In this document: positions 22,882-32,707 of the stretch, piece by piece
Layout of the letters: each line of letters starts with the position of its first letter
How positions within the stretch are numbered: the first letter of the stretch is position 1
Source of the DNA: Malus domestica
Lineage: Eukaryota > Streptophyta > Magnoliopsida > Rosales > Rosaceae
DNA: 64,000 nucleotides
Assembly (NCBI RefSeq): GCF_042453785.1
Contig: NC_091668.1
Span: 937,501-1,001,500 of the forward strand
Reading direction: 5' to 3'
The notes under the pieces: generated by a model
The model's input: the letters and a program-made list of their open reading frames with translations, nothing else
Database searches by the model: none
What the model was told of the DNA's origin: nothing
Program-made: the position numbers and the translations under genes

Positions 22882-22948
22882 GAACAAAGTTGTCTGTAAG
22901 TTTTCGATGTGGGAGTCGACGAACAAAGTTGTCTGTAAGTTTTCGATG
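22882..22948. repeat. Short tandem duplication, 39-bp period
   Basis: GAACAAAGTTGTCTGTAAGT occurs at 22882 and again at 22921, followed in both by TTTCGATG. It is a local duplication without recognised function. Confidence 0.8.
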
Positions 22949-23425
22949 GGCTTCCGACTGAATGAGATAAGATAGATGAAAGAATGTGATGAAAATTTTC
23001 ACAGGAATGAGCAATCAGCAATCAGCAAAGCCGATGGGCTGGTTGGATTGCAAAACGAAGGGAAAAAAGCGAAAGCCTAGAAAGCTGAAAATTTGAGAAG
23101 GCCCAAGAATTACGAACCACCAGTTGTTTTTCCTTTCTGCCTTGTACCGGAAGGCCCAAGATTTTGGCGGTATAAAAAAGTGCTTTGATAGTCACGACCA
23201 AAAGGAAAAAGTGCTATCGTCGTTGCTGCCAGTTGCCAATAATGCCAAATTTAGTGAGTAAAAATCTGCTTTCCAGTTCCATTTTTTAGGTCATGAAATA
23301 TCACGAAACCACAGGCTGCTCATGCAATTGAAAACTACAGGAGGAACACGACAATTGTAGCTAGCTAATCAATGTTGCCAGTCAAATTGTCATTTGGCGA
23401 TATTGTAAAATGAGCAGATCTTCTT

Positions 23426-23784
23426 AGGGTGGTTTGGGAGTGAGGTGCTTAAAAAAAAAGCACCCATGAAAAAAAGCTGTGAGGGTTTTAGATGTTTGGT
23501 AAACTGAAAAAAAAATGCTTATTTTGGAAGTTGCTGTGAGAATAAGCTGAAATCAAAGGAAAAAGCTGAAGCTGCTATTTGCAGCTTTGGAAAACTGGCT
23601 TTTTTTTCAAAGCACACGGAGCTACAGTGCTCCTTTAATGAAAAGACCAACTATCAGACTGTTTTTTTTTTTCCAAAAGCACTTTTACAAAAAAGTTTAT
23701 CAAACACTTTGCTGATTTATTTCACAGCCGCTTATTCTCACAACAACTTTTTTTCAAAGCACAGCAATACCAAACCAACCCTTA
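23426..23784. mobile_element. hAT-like MITE, ~360 bp
   Basis: The left end TTAGGGTGGTTTGGGAGTG and the reverse complement of the right end TAAGGGTTGGTTTGGTATTG form imperfect inverted repeats. Subterminal GTTGCTGTGAGAATAAGC recurs inverted near the right end. The TIR style (GGGTGGTTTGG) is typical of plant hAT MITEs; no clean 8-bp duplication was found. Confidence 0.65.
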
Positions 23785-23809
23785 GTCAGTCCTCCAGCCT
23801 CTGGCTACG

Positions 23810-24205
23810 GGAGGTGACGGATCCAGAATTTGAATTTTGTGAGTCTCATTATTAAAGGTTTAAGTTTTTTAGATAAAAACAAAACGCAAAATGCGTAATA
23901 AAATTTCAGTTTATTTACTGAGACATTTCGTCGAACGCTTGGTGAGTTTATTGTCAACAGCTTAACCAAGTTGCGCACATGTTAATAGATAATGAAATAT
24001 GACGAACCAATCTGATGAGTGCTATTAAAATAATTTGAAGAGTGTTGTTGACATAACATGCGAGAGACATTTGCTCTAACACTTAGTGCACACAAAAATG
24101 ACCGGTATCAAACATTTGCAGGGTCCTGATAAAACCTTCACTTGTATATTTTTCAAAATCTGAGTGATTCCGCGACATCTATGTCCCAATATGCATCCGT
24201 CACTT
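23810..24205 (+). repeat. Unknown ~400-bp interspersed repeat, copy 1
   Basis: It shares, in the same order and orientation, blocks with 25760-26180: GATC(C/T)AGAATTT-like start, CAGTTTATTTACTGAG / CAGTTTATTCACCAAG, TTGTTGACATAACATG / TGTTGGCGACATAATC, ACACTTAGTGCACACAAAAA / ACACTTAGTGAGCACAAAAA, and CACTTGTATATTTTTC / CACATGTATATTTTTC. The copies are diverged. No TIR or LTR was recognised. Confidence 0.7.
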
Positions 24206-24768
24206 GTTGTGTGGTCTCATCTCATTCATTTGAGATAAAGCACAAGTCCCCCTTTCTAAGTGCAGGTGTGGCCAATCGGGCACATGTACTTCATCCAAAT
24301 ATTTTATCGTGTAATTAAGAGTATATTTTCTTTTTCTTATTTCTCTTATTGATTCATATGACGAGGTTAAAGAGATAGCGATAGTCGAACAACAACGATC
24401 ACCAAAGCTAATTTGTACATAAGTAAGACAACACATAATTTCGAGCTTTGTAGATGCATCACTCTTATATAAGGTTAAATATTTGTTTGCTTGGCAAATA
24501 CTAATTACTTGATTAGATGTTTGGATGGAAAATGATTGGGTCCAAAGCCAACTAATAATCCACTACTAACCACTTCATTAGTGCCTTTTGGTTTGGTAGT
24601 CGACTCCACTTCATATATATATAAGTTGGGCAGAAGAGTCCATTATCCATCCTATCACATTTAAAAAGACCTGTCACTTTTCTGGCCAGCCAGCAAAAAA
24701 CAAGAAAGGACCATACACGGCCTAAATAAATAAAAATCCATATATAGAATGGCTTGATATTTATGGAA

Positions 24769-24963
24769 AGGGATCCTACCATATCCCTTCTTCTTAATCT
24801 ATTAAGTTCTAAAATTCGGACAATTAAAATATAATTAAACGACTATAAAAAGGGATTCATTTTTAAAAGTTATAATAACTTTAGCCGTTTGATCAAATTT
24901 CAATAATCTGAATTTCCAAACTTAATGGATTAATAAGAAGGGATTCGGAAATGATACATTTCC
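24769..24963. mobile_element. Foldback MITE, family B copy 2
   Basis: GGGATCCTACCATATCCCTT and TTAATCTATTAAGTTC are mirrored by CTTAATGGATTAATAAGAAGG. The interior has TAATAACTTTAGCCGTTTG. Confidence 0.7.
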
Positions 24964-25242
24964 ATAAATATCAACCCAATTCTATATATGGATTTTTTTA
25001 TATTCAATTACCTTAATTCTCAACTATTTATCTCAGCCACCTGATTTTAAAGCAGTACATGTATCTATCAACCCAAGATTTTTGTGTTTTCTTTTTTGTG
25101 CAGGCCTGGAATATAACTTTAAAATTCACCTTTTTAAAGTTATATTTCAGAGTTTCGAACGCTATTCTAATTTATCTTTATTTCTGAGTTAAATCAAGTG
25201 AATTCTATTCTAATGTATATTCGGTTATGTCAAGAGATTTGG

Positions 25243-25414
25243 CTTCGGATCTCTTCCACCAAGATCACTGATCAAGTGATCCGGACCTTGAAATTTCATT
25301 CAACAGCCCACATGTTTTGATTCCTTAAAAGCTATAATAATTTTTTGCAGTTGGATGAAATTTCAAAGGTCCGAATCACTTGATCCGGTGGTCTTGGTGG
25401 AAGAGATCTTGAGA
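25243..25414. mobile_element. Foldback MITE, family B copy 3 (diverged)
   Basis: CTTCGGATCTCTTCCACCAAG and GATCAAGTGATCCGGACC are mirrored by GGTCCGAATCACTTGATCCG and CTTGGTGGAAGAGATC. The two arms remain well paired. Confidence 0.7.
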
Positions 25415-25759
25415 TGATCTTTCTTAGATATTTGTATTGAAATGAATAAAAAATGAAAAATTGATTGATTGCCCATGTCTTGCAACTTAAGCATACTTAA
25501 TAGCAAGGTTCCATAATTAACAGCTAAGCTAGATTCACTAGCTTGCTTTATATGCATAGGGAAGTCCGATAAGTCCACCTTAATTTTCTGTAAATAGTCT
25601 TCTAGACTGTGTGCGTGGTGTGTGCCTTTATCTATCTAATTCGCCATTTTGCTACGCGACAAAGAATAAGGAAAAAATGAAAACATTGAGAGTATGAATT
25701 TCACATCGAAAAAATGGGAGACTTTCATGGGCTTAAACGTAATTAGCTTACTCTCTATT

Positions 25760-26180
25760 GTGATGGATCTAGGATTTAAACTTTGGACGATTCTAGTGTT
25801 AAAAAGTCCAAGTTTTTCAAAAAGAAACAGAATGCGAAGTCTGCAAAAAAAAAAAAAAAAAATCAGTTTATTCACCAAGGTATTTCTTTAAAAACTTAGT
25901 GGGTTTGTTGTCATCAGCCAAACTATGTTGTGCATATGTCAACAGATATCGACATATGCTGAAGCAATCTAATAAGTAATATCAAGAAAATTTATCGAGT
26001 GTTGGCGACATAATCTGTGGAGATATGTCTAGCAGTCAGTATATCGAACACTTAGTGAGCACAAAAAAAACATGTACCAAACATTCTAAACATTCTCAGA
26101 AGACGTTCACATGTATATTTTTCAGATTTTAGTGGTCTTATGACCATCTTGATCCTAATGTATATCTGCTCCTGACTCTT
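25760..26180 (+). repeat. Unknown ~400-bp interspersed repeat, copy 2
   Basis: This is the direct-orientation relative of 23810-24205, described there. It contains an A-rich tract of ~18 bp near 25845-25862. Confidence 0.7.
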
Positions 26181-26490
26181 TATAGTAGAACCCAACTTCC
26201 TTCAAACAAAAAACTCATCATTAATTTTCGACGTGCATGATTACAATGAATGAGCTACTACAACCTAAGGCCAGTTGGAAAGTTCATCCTCACGAAAGCA
26301 ATACAAAACGCAAAGATGATAGCTTTACTCATCGTCCAGGCACAGGATTCCAAAAGCTTTTACAGGACTGATGCCTTATATTTTCTTTTCATGCTTTTGC
26401 CTTTTTTTTCCTTAATATTTTGGCTTCTTTATTATTCTCCGCCAATTAGCATATGCCACACGTACCCACCCAGCTGGCAAACTCCTGCCC

Positions 26491-26500
26491 TATAAATAGG
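26491..26500 (+). promoter_or_regulatory. TATA box of GASA gene 1
   Basis: TATAAATAGG lies 125 bp upstream of the ATG at 26616. It is a canonical plant TATA box. Confidence 0.75.
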
Positions 26501-26615
26501 GAAGCCATGCAAATGAAAACCACAGGGTAATACCACTACACGTTAAGCTTAGTTTCAATTAGGTTTGAGACGAATATAAGTAAGGAAATAATTAAATCTC
26601 GTTAATCAGCAAGCC

Positions 26616-27159
26616 ATGTCGGCCATCTCGACCTCATCAAGGGTTGTGATTGTTTCACTACTCTTTTCCCTTCTTGTTCTCACACTTGTCGAAGCTGATG
26701 AGAAGGTAATTATTTATTAAGTTTTCGCTTAATTATAATTAGCTACGTAGTTAATTATCTGCTAGCTTCATCTTTTGTTTTTCGTGTTTTATAAGCTAGC
26801 TTTAAGGTGATATATGCATGTTTTTATATATGCTTTGAATTTTCAGGTAAACAACAATCCAGAACAGACTTCTCTCCTCAAGAAAATCGGTAATTAAGTA
26901 AATGTTTATTTTTAGATTTTTCATCTGGACTTGTATAGTACTGCAGTGTTTGATTGAACGTAAATATATATATGTAGACTGTGGCGGAGCATGCAGTGCT
27001 CGATGTCGTTTATCATCGAGGCCTCATCTCTGCAAGAGGGCATGCGGGACTTGTTGCCAGCGTTGCAGCTGTGTTCCTCCAGGTACCGCCGGCAATCTTG
27101 AGACCTGCCCGTGTTACGCCACCCTCACCACCCACGGCGGCAGACGCAAGTGTCCTTAA
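26616..27159 (+). CDS. GASA/snakin gibberellin-regulated cysteine-rich peptide, 104 aa
   Basis: Exons 26616-26705, 26847-26889 and 26978-27159 join to 315 nt. Residues 1-~27 are a secretion signal (IVSLLFSLLVLTLVEA). A short spacer follows (VNNNPEQTSLLKK), then the C-terminal GASA domain of ~60 residues with all 12 cysteines in the family spacing: CGGAC, ARC, HLCKRACGTCCQRCSCVPPG, ETCPCY, and the end RRKCP. Members are secreted to the cell wall or apoplast, respond to gibberellin and other hormones, and act in growth or as antimicrobial snakins. The promoter has a clear TATA box. It forms a tandem pair with a related locus 1.6 kb downstream. Which of growth or defence it serves cannot be told from sequence. 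Confidence 0.95.
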
Positions 27160-27554
27160 AACAATCCTCTATCTTGAAACTCAAACAAACGTGCTCGTGT
27201 AGGGCATGCAGGTGCTGTATATGTGGGAATTGAAGGTGTTCATGCCTTCAGGTGAATAAATAATATGTTTCGAAATAAATAAAAATGTCACTTTGTGTTA
27301 TTAAAGCTACATAAATTGCTTGTAAGTATGTTATTCTTTTTCTTCTTGTTCAAATATGACTCTTCCATTTCGATGTTGTTAGTAAAACGTCATGAAAAGG
27401 TATCCATAAGGAATTTATTTTTGGGGCCATAGCTCACGATGATCATGCACTTTTTACAATGGACAAGCCTTGTTCAATTTGAGCACCATCCGACCTTATA
27501 CAAGTACAACATACATTCGATGACTTTTGTAAGAGTGGAATGACTATCTTTTGA

Positions 27555-27733
27555 AGATCTGTGAATCGTGTCCGTTCATCATACATTGTGCGATTAGTTT
27601 TTGTCAAGTATTTTTGTGTTTAATTTAAAAAATAAAATTTAAAAAAATTTATGATCGCACGATGTATAATAAACGAAAAAAAAGGACAAATTCTCGAGAT
27701 TCTTATGAAAAGAATCAGGCGAGGATCCGGATT
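27555..27733 (-). mobile_element. MULE-type MITE, family D copy 1
   Basis: Compared with the reverse complement of 59490-59715 it shares, in order, GTTCATCATACATTGTGCG / ATTCATCGTATATCACGCG, TTTTTGTCAAGTA / TTTTCGTCAGGTA, CACGATGTATAATAAACG / TACGATGTACAATGAAC, and GAGATTCTTATGAAAAGAAT / GAGATTCTTACAAAGAGAAT. The ends are less clear than in the 59-kb copy. Confidence 0.6.
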
Positions 27734-28256
27734 CGATCACGAGGACTGAGCTGTCCATAAGGAAAATTTTGGACCATATGGTCTCTCACAAGTCAATGCA
27801 GTTGAAGTTGAAATTGACGTGCCCACTTTACTCAAAACTGAAAAGCCTAAATTATATCATGGGCCTTATTTTCAGTGACCCAGAGCCCAATCCCGCCCAT
27901 TTTGCATAATTAACAAGCTGAAACTCGAATTTGTAAGTGCCGAAACCCTGACGACAGAAACGTCTGGATTGTGAGGCAGATGCAAGTAATTCTTAGTCAT
28001 ACAGACACAGTGCTTAATTTGTTACTCAATTAGGATGTGACCAAAATTATGACCTGGATTAAGTTAATTAAGCAGTTTAACAACTCTTAAAACTGTCTCC
28101 TTCCATACACTTACATTTATACGTATACTTGTACCTCACTCAATTCTCATGCATGCATGCATACTTGGACAATTTATTGCATTAAACTCATTTAATATCA
28201 CCATTGAATTTTTCATGTTTTTTATTACTGTAATGCTAGGGAAACTATTTATTTAA

Positions 28257-28408
28257 GGGAACTTTAACGAAAAGCACCCGGTACTGTTCACTTTAACGAA
28301 AAACCACATTTTTACACTAAAAAGTCAATCCTGGTACTATTCACTTTACCCTTTATTTTGTCCTTATCATTAAAACTCAAAGTTTTCAAGTCATTTTCAT
28401 TAGTTTTC
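28257..28408 (+). mobile_element. MITE, family C copy 2
   Basis: It begins GGGAACTTTAACGAAAAGCA, has CCCTTTATTTTGTCCTTATC inside and ends CATTTTCATTAGTTTTC. The reverse complement of the end (GAAAACTAATGAAAATG) resembles the start, an imperfect TIR. Confidence 0.85.
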
Positions 28409-28628
28409 TTTTTATTTAAACCATATTTTGTAACTCATATAACGTGATTTTGTAACCCGTAGGCCTTGCATGGTTCCGTCCTCATACGACAATTCTTGTA
28501 ATTGTGTTCATGCATGTATTCGTGTGTGTTATTGAATTTTTGCTATCAGTTATGTTTTAAAAAAACTTTGTCATCGCGGTGTCACTGAATTCAATGACCT
28601 CATATCCCATAACCCTCATGAACGTCTC

Positions 28629-28636
28629 TATAAATA
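28629..28636 (+). promoter_or_regulatory. TATA box of GASA locus 2
   Basis: TATAAATA lies 107 bp upstream of the ATG at 28736, the same arrangement as in GASA gene 1. Confidence 0.7.
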
Positions 28637-28735
28637 TCACACCAGTTTTTCACTTTCAAACCACACATATTCTCAGTTCTCTAACTCTGCATATCCTCCG
28701 AGAGACTGAATATTTTCAAATACTCCAGGGCCAAA

Positions 28736-29173
28736 ATGATGTTGAAGGTTCCGATCGCTCACGTTCTTGTTTCTCTTCTCGTTCTTCACCTCGCCGCTGA
28801 TTCCAGTGAAACTGTACATTATTACACTACTTAATCCTGTTTTTGTAGTATTATGTTCAAAGCTTTTGACTAACTCAGGGTGACGCATTTCAGGTGCCCA
28901 CAACCTTCGCTGCAAACCTTCCTCCTCATCCAAAAATAGGTATTAGTTAATTAATTAACTGCTATATACTTTACACTAATCAAACCACTTAATTATATGC
29001 TTATATAACTAAACATGGCAATATTTACAGCCTGTGATGGAGCTTGTGCTGTGAGGTGTTCAAAATCGTCGAGGCCTAATCTGTGTCATAGGGCATGCGG
29101 GACGTGTTGCAGTAGATGCAATTGCGTTCCGCCTGACACTTTCAACAACTATGACGTATGCCATTTGTTATAG
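28736..29173 (+). pseudogene. GASA/snakin-like locus 2 with an altered C-terminus
   Basis: Exons 28736-28813, 28894-28939 and 29041-29173 follow exactly the exon pattern of the neighbour. There is a signal peptide (AHVLVSLLVLHLAA), a short spacer and a GASA domain with CDGAC, VRC, NLCHRACGTCC and RCNCVPPD. The open frame then closes at 29171-29173, after the tenth cysteine. The family's usual end (MTTREGEHKCP) is still readable just downstream, ending at 29213, but in another frame. The predicted product lacks the last two cysteines, which are normally disulfide-bonded. It is probably a pseudogene, or a truncated allele in this assembly; TATA box and splice sites look intact. Confidence 0.7.
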
Positions 29174-29638
29174 AGACATGACCACTCGTGAAGGAGAACA
29201 CAAATGCCCTTAGAGGTTAATGTATCAAGTTTCTCTTTATTCGTCAACTGGACAATACGTCATATGTCAATCTGGCGACATAAATAAGAAACAAATACGA
29301 TTTTGATTTTATTTACTGATTTGAATTTGAATTACTGACAATTAAATCATAAAATTCTAGCGCATGACGAATATTGTTAGGTCCATAAGCCTAATCAGTT
29401 GGAACCTCTTGGATCAGATGTATGTAGGGATTTGGAGGCCCAATGGACCAGCGCCAGTTCACATTTTTATCCAACTTTGTGGTACGCGTTATATGGTCCC
29501 AACAAACATGCAAATGTCTCGTATGATCACACTGACACCGTTCCACATTTGGCGTGGGGTTATTTAGTCTGGAAGAGGATTATCTCCTGGTCGTAGGATT
29601 CTCTCCTGGTCGTAGGATTTTCATATCTTAATCATTTA

Positions 29639-30045
29639 GAGAGTGTTTGGTATGCCGGATAATACACCGGATAATACTATTTAATACTATTCGGTGTTTG
29701 GTGTCATTTCGTATTAAATTAGCACCGGATTATTTATGCGGTCCGGTCTATTTAATATGACGTACGCCGGATAACTTATACACTCCAAATCGTTGGTATT
29801 AATTAGTCGGGTCGCTGAAAACAAAATCAAGCTGGCTCTTTTTCCATCTCTCTTGCTAGTTTTAAATTGTGAAACTCAATGCCATAAATTTTCTTCAAAA
29901 TGAATTGAGTTTTTAATCCGGGATTGCACCAAACGCCCGATTAAATAGTCAATACGCTTGACTAAATAGTTAATGCTATCCGATGACAAATTATCCTATC
30001 CAACTGAAATAGTTAGTACAGTCCGAACTCCCAAACGAGATCTTA
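29639..30045. mobile_element. hAT-like non-autonomous element, ~400 bp
   Basis: The left end GAGAGTGTTTGGTATGCCGG and the right end (reverse complement AAGATCTCGTTTGGGAGTTC) have the GTTTGG motif of hAT-like ends. GGATAATACACCGGATAATA recurs as short subterminal repeats (CCGGATAA). The boundaries are approximate. Confidence 0.5.
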
Positions 30046-30369
30046 TTATACATCGTATAGTCAATTTTTTTTTCAGGTACTATTTGTGTTTCATTTTTTT
30101 AAATAAAAAAATCAAATAATTTTTAGCTGCATGACACATGATAAATGACTAAAATGTAAAGATTCGATCCGAATAGAATCCAAATCCATCTGGTCATTCG
30201 CCTTGAATGACAACGAGTCACACAAGAAACATGACTCCGCCCACCAAATAAAAAACAAGAAACATGACTCCCCCCCTAATTCCATCAAATAAAAATCGCC
30301 GGCTACGCACAAGAAACATTACTTTCTCTCTAGAATTGGACATATATACATATAGATACACACATGTGG

Positions 30370-30538
30370 ATGAATCCCTTCACTTAATCTTCCTGATTAA
30401 ATAATTCGGATATTTGAAATTTAATCAAACGGCTAAAATTATTATAACTTTTAAAATAGACCCGTATTTTTAATTTGGATCAAATTTCAAGAACTCAGAT
30501 TGTTTGATGAGGAGGATTAGGTGGAAGGGATTCTGATC
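30370..30538. mobile_element. Foldback MITE, family B copy 4
   Basis: ATGAATCCCTTCACTTAATC and TTGAAATTTAATCAAACGGC are mirrored by GATTAGGTGGAAGGGATTC. The centre has CTAAAATTATTATAACTTTT as in the other copies. Confidence 0.7.
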
Positions 30539-31960
30539 CCTTGCAGCTGCTTTCACATCCGCAGATTTTAGTGTCACTCAGTCACACTCACAGATTGATA
30601 CACCCGTTTTGTACAGTCAGACACTAGTCGCCCTGCACACTGCAATCTACAATTCCACTCTTCCTTCCCGTCCTTCTAACTGAGTCGCGTTGTATACGCA
30701 CATTGCATGTGTACGTATTCGTAGAGCTACGGTATATAATACGTACATGTACATGGGGTGTGGGTGCGAAAATATAATCTGTGGGTGTGGGAAGAGGGAG
30801 GTACAGAGAGAAGGTACGGAGAGAGAAGCACAACGTTTCGTACGGAGAATTTTCTGATGCCTCCACGAGGAAACGTAACAACCATCGGATTTAAGAAATT
30901 TGGGTTTCACAGGGGAGGGAGAAAGCGATCGGACGGCCGAGCGCGGCGGAGGTGAAGTGGTAGGGTAGGGGTGGGGTGGGAGGTTTATCTGATGTAGGAT
31001 GCCACGCGGGATATAAAGTTGCCCCGGTCCATCAAAAGATGGTGTGTGATCGAACGGCTGCGAGGGGACCGCAGACTGATAGACAGTGTGTGTAAGCCGT
31101 CGATGGTGGAATGACGTGAGGAGGGAGAGAAAGCATGGAAAAAAGCCTCGGTCTTTCCGTCTTTTGGGAAGCAAGTTCGTGCTTTCTGGCTTCTGCGTTT
31201 GGCTTTCTGCTTTTCGTCTCTCTGTTCTCTCTCTCTGGTTTTCCAAAATTCAAGCTTCGGTCTTTCTGGCTTCTTCGTTTGCCTTGAGTTTCAACGTTCC
31301 CCATAAATGCTTTTGGGTGAAGCTGATGAATTCAATGAATGGGTTCGGATCATAAATAAAGGGAGAAATTGTTGGATTTAATTTGGTGGGTTTGGGTGGA
31401 AGAAAATTGGGTTTCTAATCGAATCGAGAGCATTAATTGTTTCTCCTTTAAATTTCAATAAATTAAATGCGATCTAACTCTCCTCTCTCTCCATTTGACA
31501 TTGTTCTCACGGGTCTCTCAGTCGCAGACACCCTTATTCTTCCTTTTCTCTTTACCCTTTACGTCTCTCTCTCTAGGAAGAACCTGATTCTCTGGGCACG
31601 AGGAGGGGAGCGAAGTGCTTTGCATTTCAGTGGCTTTTTTACAAATCGCTTTGCCTTTAATCGCTTTTACTTTTGTCTTCTTCTTCTCATCCTCCTCTCT
31701 GAATCTCCTCTGTTTCTGCTACTGCTTATTTTCTGAGCTCTCTTCACTCCCGCAGAAAAAAAGGAGAGATATCTGGCAATCGATCGAAGCAACTGATAAA
31801 TCGTCGATTTTCTCTGTTTTTGCTAAACAAATATAATAAATAAAATAAAACCAAACCCCACTTTTTCGGTTCTCTTTCCGGCGACCTTTTCGTTTCGCTA
31901 AATAGCCATCGATACCCACAAAAAGAAGCATATTATAATATAATAAAAAACTAAACACGA

Positions 31961-32013
31961 AGCTCTCTCTCTCCTCTCGCTCTCGCTCTCGCTCTCTCTT
32001 TCTCTCTCTACAC
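31961..32013. repeat. CT-rich microsatellite in a gene leader
   Basis: CTCTCTCTCTCCTCTCGCTC continues as (CT)n to ~32010. It lies ~700 bp upstream of the ATG of the 679-aa gene, probably in its 5' leader or promoter. Confidence 0.8.
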
Positions 32014-32707
32014 GTTGTTCTCGCTCACTTTCTTCTTCAGCACCTTTGCCTCCACCTCATTACCCCATTCCAGCATCTGGGTTCTGTTTTCTCTTCGTTT
32101 TCCTCACCTGGGTTTCTTCCATTTCATCGTTCTGCGATCCAAGTTTGAAGATTTTAGAGAGCTGAGCTCAAAATTTGCAGAGAGGCGAAGGATCTGTTCC
32201 TCGAGCTCAATCCGACGGTCCAGAATCCTTCAAATCCCAGATGTTAGTACCGCCTGCCACCAAGCATCGAGACGTGAGACGTGGAGGAGGAGCCACTCGC
32301 TTCAAGCAATCTTCTGGACCCAGCAACACCACCACCAAGCTCTTTCCTAGTAAAATACTAAAATCCCAATAAATGTTTCACCGTTTTCGAATTTTTGGTT
32401 TTTTCTCAGCTGGGAACATTCCAAAAAACGGCCGAGAAAATTCCAAAAGCCGCTTGATGGATACTTGTCTTTATCTGTGTGGCTTTCTGATAAGAGCCTT
32501 GCAGATAATGCGTGCCTCCTTCCCTTATAATTATCACCACTATTTTGTCTGAGTAGTTGCTGTTCATTTATTTTGTTCTTCTGAAATTTTGAAGGTTTGG
32601 ATGGTGGTGGGGACTTTGTTCTCTCTGGAAAATCAACGAAGAAAGAGAGGCTCAGAAAATTGAGTGCTCTTGGTACTGCAAAAACAACGAGCTTTCGAGT
32701 GTGCGAA

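Larger units (their letters stand above)
22419..26490. other. Repeat-rich intergenic stretch
   Basis: It contains a 39-bp tandem duplication (22882-22948), an hAT-like MITE (23426-23784), a ~400-bp unknown repeat present twice (23810-24205 and 25760-26180) and two family B foldbacks (24769 and 25243). No gene is supportable. Confidence 0.6.
27160..28628. other. Spacer between the two GASA loci
   Basis: It holds a MULE-type MITE relative (~27555-27733) and a family C MITE (~28257-28408). No other gene is supportable. Confidence 0.6.
29214..31960. other. Intergenic stretch with two transposon remnants
   Basis: It holds an hAT-like inverted-repeat element (~29639-30045) and a family B foldback (~30370-30538). 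From ~31000 it becomes the long upstream and leader region of the 679-aa gene. Several long open frames near 30.6-31.3 kb look non-coding. Confidence 0.5.

Noticed and set aside
30647-31246. Long minus-strand open frame of ~199 aa
   Set aside because: It is Pro/Ser/Arg low-complexity sequence with no ordered blocks, overlaps CT/GA-rich leader-like DNA and other equally long frames, and has no supportable splice structure.
32238-32372. Upstream start for the 679-aa gene (open frame beginning MLVPPATKHR)
   Set aside because: The frame closes in the leader before the conserved first exon; it is more likely an upstream short frame in the 5' UTR.
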